Assembly (NCBI GenBank): GCA_937876225.1
Contig: CALFIC010000191.1
Coordinates: 1-48,772, forward strand
Reading direction: 5' to 3'
DNA from: an uncultured Chloroflexota bacterium
GTDB taxonomy: Bacteria; Chloroflexota; Chloroflexia; Chloroflexales; Roseiflexaceae
DNA: 48,772 bases
The notes under the pieces were generated by a model that ran no database searches, was not told the origin of the DNA, and saw only the letters and a list, made by a program, of their open reading frames with translations. This document shows, one piece after another, positions 44,352 to 48,772 of this stretch; within the stretch, counting starts at the first letter, position 1, and every line of letters starts with the position of its first letter. Made by a program: the position numbers and the translations under genes.

Positions 44352-44380
44352 GGTGTTTTGCCAGAAATGTGCAAAACACC
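44352..44380 (+). terminator. Weak terminator-like hairpin
   Basis: A 9-bp stem GGTGTTTTG/CAAAACACC with an 11-base loop, 12 bases after the cyclodeaminase stop. It is followed by GTATTT, not a full T-tract. Confidence 0.5.
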
Positions 44381-44391
44381 GTATTTACGAC

Positions 44392-44420
44392 TTGCAAACA
44401 ATCACATTCCATCATATAAT
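44392..44420 (+). promoter_or_regulatory. Promoter of the PhyH dioxygenase gene
   Basis: TTGCAA (44392-44397), a 17-base spacer and TATAAT (44415-44420). The likely start point is near 44427. Confidence 0.75.
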
Positions 44421-44479
44421 CGTCACATCCTTTCATTATTGTGCGTAATAACCCCACAATACAATCACAAAGTAACGTT

Positions 44480-45316
44480 ATGCATGCAGACACATTAAAC
44501 GCGTATACCCAAACTGGCTATACCATTGTCAAGGGATTACTGTCACAACAAGAAGTACATGAGCTCGTCGCACATTACATGGAAATGAATGCGGCTGATC
44601 GTGCCAAAGAAATGTATGACCCCAATACCATCGACAATGCCCAAGATCCACTCAAGCGCTACCCACGTATTTTGAATCTACACCGTATCGATGCGCGTAG
44701 CAAGCAGCATTTACTTGATGCACGCTTGCGGGATGTGATGGTAGCTTTGTTAGGAGTTGAGCCGTACGCAGTCAGCACGATGATTTATTTCAAAGCAGCA
44801 GGGGCACGCGGACAAGCACTCCACCAAGACCAATATTATCTGCGCGTCAACCCAGGCACATGCTGTGCGGCGTGGGTTGCACTTGATGATTGTGACGAAG
44901 AAAACGGTTGTTTACAGGTGGTACCAGGCAGTCATGCATTACCCGTACTCTGCACGATCCCTGCAGATACCAGCAAAAGCTTCACCGATGTAACCGTGCC
45001 GGTACCTGCTGATATGCATACAGAATCAATCATCATGAAAGCCGGCGATGTACTGTTTTTTAATGGGCAATTGATTCATGGGAGCTTGCCCAATGTAAGC
45101 AAGACCCGCTTCCGCCGTTCATTGATTACCCATTACATCGTGGGTGAAGCACAACAAGTATCGAATTTTTATCACCCGGCATTGCGCTTTGATGGCAGTG
45201 AAGTCAACCTCGAAGCCAGTCCTGATGGAAGTGAGTGTGGGGTGTGGGTCGAAGAATCGGGTCAGCGTACCGTGACTATGCAACCAGTCAATAACGCCGG
45301 TGGCTATGTGCAATAA
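44480..45316 (+). CDS. Phytanoyl-CoA dioxygenase (PhyH) family Fe(II)/2-oxoglutarate oxygenase
   Basis: 278 aa from the ATG at 44480; a GTG at 44441 is possible, and neither has a good ribosome site. The iron triad is H115-x-D117 (LHQDQYY) and H200 (IHGSLPNVSKTRFRRS), with R210 for 2-oxoglutarate. LQVVPGSHALPV is a family hallmark. It hydroxylates an unknown small substrate. It is followed 33 bases later by a DeoR regulator and may share a transcript with the sugar cluster. Confidence 0.9.
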   Translation: MHADTLNAYTQTGYTIVKGLLSQQEVHELVAHYMEMNAADRAKEMYDPNTIDNAQDPLKRYPRILNLHRIDARSKQHLLDARLRDVMVALLGVEPYAVSTMIYFKAAGARGQALHQDQYYLRVNPGTCCAAWVALDDCDEENGCLQVVPGSHALPVLCTIPADTSKSFTDVTVPVPADMHTESIIMKAGDVLFFNGQLIHGSLPNVSKTRFRRSLITHYIVGEAQQVSNFYHPALRFDGSEVNLEASPDGSECGVWVEESGQRTVTMQPVNNAGGYVQ

Positions 45317-45349
45317 GTGGGGCACACTATCACGAGTAAATGACGCATC

Positions 45350-46117
45350 ATGACAAAACCAGTGTTTCATCCCCGTTTGCAACAAATCGAACGCTACATC
45401 AGTGAGCATCGCCAAGTGAGCACGAGCACACTCTGTACGACGTTCGATATTAGCGAAGCCACCGCGCGCCGTGACCTCGACCAACTCGCAGCCTTGGGGA
45501 GTGTCATGCGGGTACATGGCGGCGCGGTTGCAGTGAGCGCGGCCCCACCCGAGCCACCCGTGTTACAACGCAGTCAATGGCAGCAAGCCGAAAAGCAACG
45601 CATTGCTCAGGCAGCAGCCAATCTGATTGATGCCGGTGACACAGTGTTTATTAGTAGTGGCACGACTGCCTTGGCTGTCGCACAATTGATCCGTAACCGC
45701 AGTGACATCACGGTAGTGACCAATTCATTGCCTGTGCTCAATTGTTTGGCTGATAGTAATCTCGATGTCATCGCCTTGGGTGGGATGTTTCGCCAAAGTG
45801 AATCATCGTTTATCGGGCATTTGGCAGTACAAAGTCTAGCCGAACTCCGCATGACCAAGATTATTTTTGGGATTCGTGGCATCGATGTAGTACAAGGCTT
45901 GACCAACGATTATTTACCCGAAACAATGACCGATCGCGCAATCCTCAGTGCCGGCAAGCATGTCATCATCGTCGCCGACCATACTAAACTCGGTCGTAGT
46001 GCCCCAGCCTTTGTGGCGCCACTCAGTGCCGTCGACACGTTGGTGACGGATAGTAATGCCGATAGTACGCTGTGTCATGCGATTGCCGCCATCGGCGTGC
46101 GCGTCATTCAAGCGTAG
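45350..46117 (+). CDS. DeoR/GlpR family transcriptional regulator
   Basis: 255 aa. An N-terminal winged helix (STSTLCTTFDISEATARRDLDQLAALG, about 24-48) and RVHGGAV are followed by the DeoR C-terminal sensor (ISSGTTALAVAQLI, VVTNSLPVLNCL, GGMFRQSESSFIG). The effector is usually a sugar phosphate. Just upstream of an SIS isomerase and an ABC importer, it probably represses or activates them. Confidence 0.92.
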   Translation: MTKPVFHPRLQQIERYISEHRQVSTSTLCTTFDISEATARRDLDQLAALGSVMRVHGGAVAVSAAPPEPPVLQRSQWQQAEKQRIAQAAANLIDAGDTVFISSGTTALAVAQLIRNRSDITVVTNSLPVLNCLADSNLDVIALGGMFRQSESSFIGHLAVQSLAELRMTKIIFGIRGIDVVQGLTNDYLPETMTDRAILSAGKHVIIVADHTKLGRSAPAFVAPLSAVDTLVTDSNADSTLCHAIAAIGVRVIQA

Positions 46118-46149
46118 TAATCATATTTTTGTAACCAAAAGGATTTCCT

Positions 46150-47181
46150 ATGACACAACTAGGGATGCACACGTGGAATGAACTCTGCTCGCAACCAGAT
46201 GCGTGGCGCGCTGCGCTCGATGTCGTGATTGACCATGCCCCGATTATTGCCAGTCATCGCGCCTTGACCCAAGCCAGTCACATCATTTGGAGCGGCTGTG
46301 GGTCGCCCTACTACCTGGCAGTGGCCGCAGCCCGTATTACCCAACAACAAGATAGCCGTCCCTGCTATGCCGTACCTGCCTCAGAATTATGGTTGAATCC
46401 CAGTGCCAGTATCCCCCGTGATGCCACGCCCACGTTGATTTTGCTTAGTCGCTCCGGTAGCACCACCGAAGTACTACGGGCGGCAGCACAATTCCGCCAG
46501 AGTGCCCCCAATGGCCATATCATCACCATCACCTGCTACCCCGACCGGCCATTAGCCAGTGTGGGCGATATCAATATCATCTTGCCGTCCGGCCAAGAGC
46601 AAAGCCTCGCCCAAACCCGGGCCTTCACGGTGATGCAAATGGGTGCGTTAGCGGTGATTTGGATGCTGAGCGGCCGGTCATTGACCGAGCTGAGTAGCCT
46701 GCCTGATATCGCCGCCGATGTGATGCAACGTTACCAAACCCAATGCCTCGAAATTGGCAAAAACCCCCACTATCACAGCTTTTATTTCTTGGGTGGTGGC
46801 TATCGCTATGGCCTTGCCAGCGAAGCCAGCCTCAAGATGAAAGAAATGTCGCTGACGATTAGCGAACCATTTCACCATATGGAGTTCCGCCATGGCCCTC
46901 AATCAATGGTCGATGCCCATTCATTGGTGATTGGGATTGGATCCAAAGGCATGCAAGCGACCGAACAAGCAGTCTTGGCAGACATGCGCAAACTGGGGGG
47001 GCAGACGTTGGCCATTGGACCAACCAGTGATTGTGACATGCACTGGGATTCAGCGATTGATGATGCCTTGCAAGGCATCGTTGCATTGCCACTGTTGCAA
47101 ACTATCGCCTATGCACGGGCTACCTCACGGGGACTTGACCCGGACAATCCGCATAATCTCAATGCGGTAGTCGTGCTGTAG
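46150..47181 (+). CDS. SIS domain sugar isomerase/deaminase (GlmS/AgaS-like)
   Basis: 343 aa with two SIS domains: IIWSGCGSPYYLA with ILLSRSGSTTEVLRAA, and FYFLGGGYRYGLASEASLKMKEM with EFRHGPQSMVD. This is the isomerase half of glucosamine-6-phosphate synthase without the glutaminase; such proteins act on amino-sugar phosphates or on fructoselysine-type compounds. AAAAGGA precedes the ATG. Its position between regulator and importer suggests the imported compound is an amino sugar. Confidence 0.9.
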   Translation: MTQLGMHTWNELCSQPDAWRAALDVVIDHAPIIASHRALTQASHIIWSGCGSPYYLAVAAARITQQQDSRPCYAVPASELWLNPSASIPRDATPTLILLSRSGSTTEVLRAAAQFRQSAPNGHIITITCYPDRPLASVGDINIILPSGQEQSLAQTRAFTVMQMGALAVIWMLSGRSLTELSSLPDIAADVMQRYQTQCLEIGKNPHYHSFYFLGGGYRYGLASEASLKMKEMSLTISEPFHHMEFRHGPQSMVDAHSLVIGIGSKGMQATEQAVLADMRKLGGQTLAIGPTSDCDMHWDSAIDDALQGIVALPLLQTIAYARATSRGLDPDNPHNLNAVVVL

Positions 47182-47257
47182 CGGCATCAGTCATCGGGGA
47201 TGATTGGTGAACCGATATCGTGAGTCGCAATGTCGCGTATGTACATGAGGAGGTTGT

Positions 47258-48568
47258 ATGCGTTCCTATTCACCCGTTCGCTGGCTTGTACTCGTCTTGA
47301 CACTGTTGTTAGCAAGCTGTGGCGCTGCCGCACCTGCCGCACCCGTCGCCGAAAAAGTCACCATTCGTATGTGGTCGCACCAAAATTCGGCTTTCAACAA
47401 GGTCAATCAAGAATTAATTGACCAATTCATGAAGGAAAACCCCAACATCGAGGTCAAGTACGAGACCTTCCCGTACGACCAATTCATCCAAACCCTGCAA
47501 ACCTCGATGCCTGCCGGCACCGAAGCCGACGTCATCGAGATGTTTGGTTCGTGGGTCTGCAACTACGCCGACGGTGGTCGCCTCCAAGAAACTCCGGCTG
47601 AAGTGATGAGTTACACCAAAGCCCAAGAGATTTTTTATAAGGCGCCACTCGACGGCTATTACTGCAATGGCAAACTATACGGCATGCCCAACGAATTCAA
47701 CCTCGAATACGGCGGTGCCTTGGTCAATCCTGCGTTATACGAAAAAGCCGGCATCCCCTTCCCACCGGCCTACAAAGACTACAACAGCCTGATTGCTGAC
47801 GCCAAAAAAATGACCGTCATTGATGGCGGCACGATGAGCACTGCCGGCTTCCACTTCACCGGTGGCGATGCCTTAGGGTTTATTTTGTTGTCGGGGATTT
47901 TGGAGCAGGGTGGCAAGTACTTTGCTGACGATGGCAAGCACTTCAACTTCACCAGCCCTGAATCAATCAATGTGATTCAAACGTTGACACGCTATGCGCA
48001 ATCAGACAAAGTCATCGACCCCACCTTGTTTGCCGGCGACAACGGCTTGCCAGGGGCGTTCTTCAAAGGCCAAGTAGGAATCGGCTATGTCGGATCATGG
48101 GCAGCTGGGGTTGGCAAAGTCGATTACCCCGATGTCAAATTCGATTATGTCGAATTGCCCCCCATGTTTGGGAGCGAACACAAATTCGTGGCTGACGCTG
48201 GCTGGGGCAAGGTGGTATCGGTCAACACCAAACACAGCAAAGAAGCCTGGATGTTGCAGAGCTACTTGACGGCCAACCGCGACAGCGCCCTCAAGTTCAA
48301 CCAGATTTCGGGGACGATTCCGGCCATGAAACAATTGGTCGAAAGCCCAGCCGACATCTTGGCGGTAGAGCCATGGATCAAACCCACCTTTGATTTGTTG
48401 CCCCACGGCGCATATCTCGGCAATGTCACTGATCGCGATCAACTTTTTTATGAAATCATCACCAAAAATTTGACCGATGCCTTGACTGGTGCCGTCACGC
48501 CCGAAGCCGCCGCCGCCAAAATCAACGACCAAGCCAACGCAATGGTTGATAGCAAAGCCAGCAAATAA
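47258..48568 (+). CDS. ABC transporter sugar-binding lipoprotein (second system)
   Basis: 436 aa. Signal peptide with lipobox (VLVLTLLLASCGAA, Cys at about 21), then a family-1 solute-binding fold (TIRMWSHQNS, LYGMPNEFNLEYGGALVNPALYEKAGI, FFKGQVGIGYVGSWAAG). GAGGAGG precedes the ATG. It differs clearly from the protein at 11973. A hairpin follows, then the permease gene. The ligand is inferred to be an amino sugar from the neighbouring SIS gene. Confidence 0.92.
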   Translation: MRSYSPVRWLVLVLTLLLASCGAAAPAAPVAEKVTIRMWSHQNSAFNKVNQELIDQFMKENPNIEVKYETFPYDQFIQTLQTSMPAGTEADVIEMFGSWVCNYADGGRLQETPAEVMSYTKAQEIFYKAPLDGYYCNGKLYGMPNEFNLEYGGALVNPALYEKAGIPFPPAYKDYNSLIADAKKMTVIDGGTMSTAGFHFTGGDALGFILLSGILEQGGKYFADDGKHFNFTSPESINVIQTLTRYAQSDKVIDPTLFAGDNGLPGAFFKGQVGIGYVGSWAAGVGKVDYPDVKFDYVELPPMFGSEHKFVADAGWGKVVSVNTKHSKEAWMLQSYLTANRDSALKFNQISGTIPAMKQLVESPADILAVEPWIKPTFDLLPHGAYLGNVTDRDQLFYEIITKNLTDALTGAVTPEAAAAKINDQANAMVDSKASK

Positions 48569-48575
48569 CCCCGCC

Positions 48576-48611
48576 GGTGTGTGTGGCACTTTACACAGTG
48601 CCACACACACC
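48576..48611 (+). promoter_or_regulatory. Intercistronic hairpin between binding protein and permease (second system)
   Basis: A perfect 14-bp stem, GGTGTGTGTGGCAC with loop TTTACACA, eight bases after the binding-protein stop. No U-tract; AAGGAG of the permease follows. Same position and build as 13387-13422 but a different sequence. Confidence 0.8.
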
Positions 48612-48631
48612 CGTCACAAGGAGCCTCTGCC

Positions 48632-48772
48632 ATGGCCACACCTGGCTCACTCCAACGCGCTCAGCGCCGCTTTGCCTTTAGTGTTATGACCCCCATCATG
48701 ATTTACCTGATGGTGTTTAGTTTACTGCCCATGATTTGGGCAGTCATCCTCGGCTTCTTTGATTATTCACCA
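48632..48772 (+). CDS. ABC sugar transporter permease, N-terminal fragment
   Basis: 47 codons run off the right edge. AAGGAG precedes the ATG. Residues SVMTPIMIYLMVFSLLPMIWAVILGFFDY form the first membrane helix of a MalF-type permease. Confidence 0.85.
   Translation, partial: MATPGSLQRAQRRFAFSVMTPIMIYLMVFSLLPMIWAVILGFFDYSP

Overview
The window looks like one contig of a draft genome or metagenome bin. A 33-base Illumina adapter sits at its left end (6-38). Gene content suggests a Chloroflexota bacterium, possibly class Chloroflexia: a STAND ATPase, phosphatase/ADP-ribosylglycohydrolase fusions, a Gld-type ABC exporter without Bacteroidetes context, ABC sugar importers with lipoprotein binding proteins, and many solo enzymes. 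That placement is inference; no rRNA or marker gene is present. Genes are dense, and both strands are used in blocks.

Region by region. 39-1171: truncated GH116 beta-glucosidase-like gene (-). 1171-1505: palindromes. 1506-4403: a solo IS630-type helix-turn-helix protein converging on a STAND/TPR ATPase. 4538-5456: YgjP-like metallopeptidase with a small partner. 5684-5759: tRNA-Arg(TCG) with promoter and terminator. 5861-10632: tightly coupled catabolic operon (two polysaccharide-deacetylase-fold proteins, MmgE/PrpD, FAD oxidoreductase, VOC protein). 10965-15218: sugar-phosphate isomerase/epimerase plus an ABC sugar importer (binding protein and two permeases, no ATPase). 15215-17564: histidine kinase and aldo/keto reductase (-). 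17727-20549: mini J-domain protein, MalQ, GNAT. 20438-20962: REP-associated tyrosine transposase (RAYT) with flanking palindromes. 21024-22918: zinc dehydrogenase and TIM-barrel isomerase, converging on KDG kinase and KDPG aldolase (22964-24509, -). 24617-26842: secreted M23/LamG protein. 27005-33760: oligopeptidase B, TrpB, a long coiled-coil membrane protein, a molybdopterin oxidoreductase and a small membrane protein. 34045-36001: TrpC overlapping a ChrA transporter. 36069-39719 (-): GldA/GldF/GldG-like ABC system with a DUF4340 protein. 39893-43088 (-): two tandem dual-specificity phosphatase-ADP-ribosylglycohydrolase fusions. 43213-43289 (-): tRNA-Glu(TTC). 43351-48772: ornithine cyclodeaminase-like enzyme, PhyH dioxygenase, then a DeoR regulator, SIS sugar isomerase and ABC importer that runs off the right edge.

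How the genes work together. Much of the window serves uptake and breakdown of sugars and small organic acids: two ABC importers, a lower Entner-Doudoroff branch, MalQ, GH116 and an uncharacterised deacetylase/PrpD/oxidase operon. Both importers carry a long perfect hairpin between binding-protein and permease genes, suggesting shared control of stoichiometry at the mRNA level.

Most noteworthy: (1) a tandem pair of full-length phosphatase-ADP-ribosylglycohydrolase fusions in which the second copy has lost the phosphatase cysteine and the ARH metal aspartates; (2) a RAYT with six copies of a palindrome built on GTGCGAGGCATGCCTCGCAC in this window; (3) a deacetylase-fold pair in which the second member lacks the zinc histidines; (4) mutually exclusive hairpins in the trpC leader.
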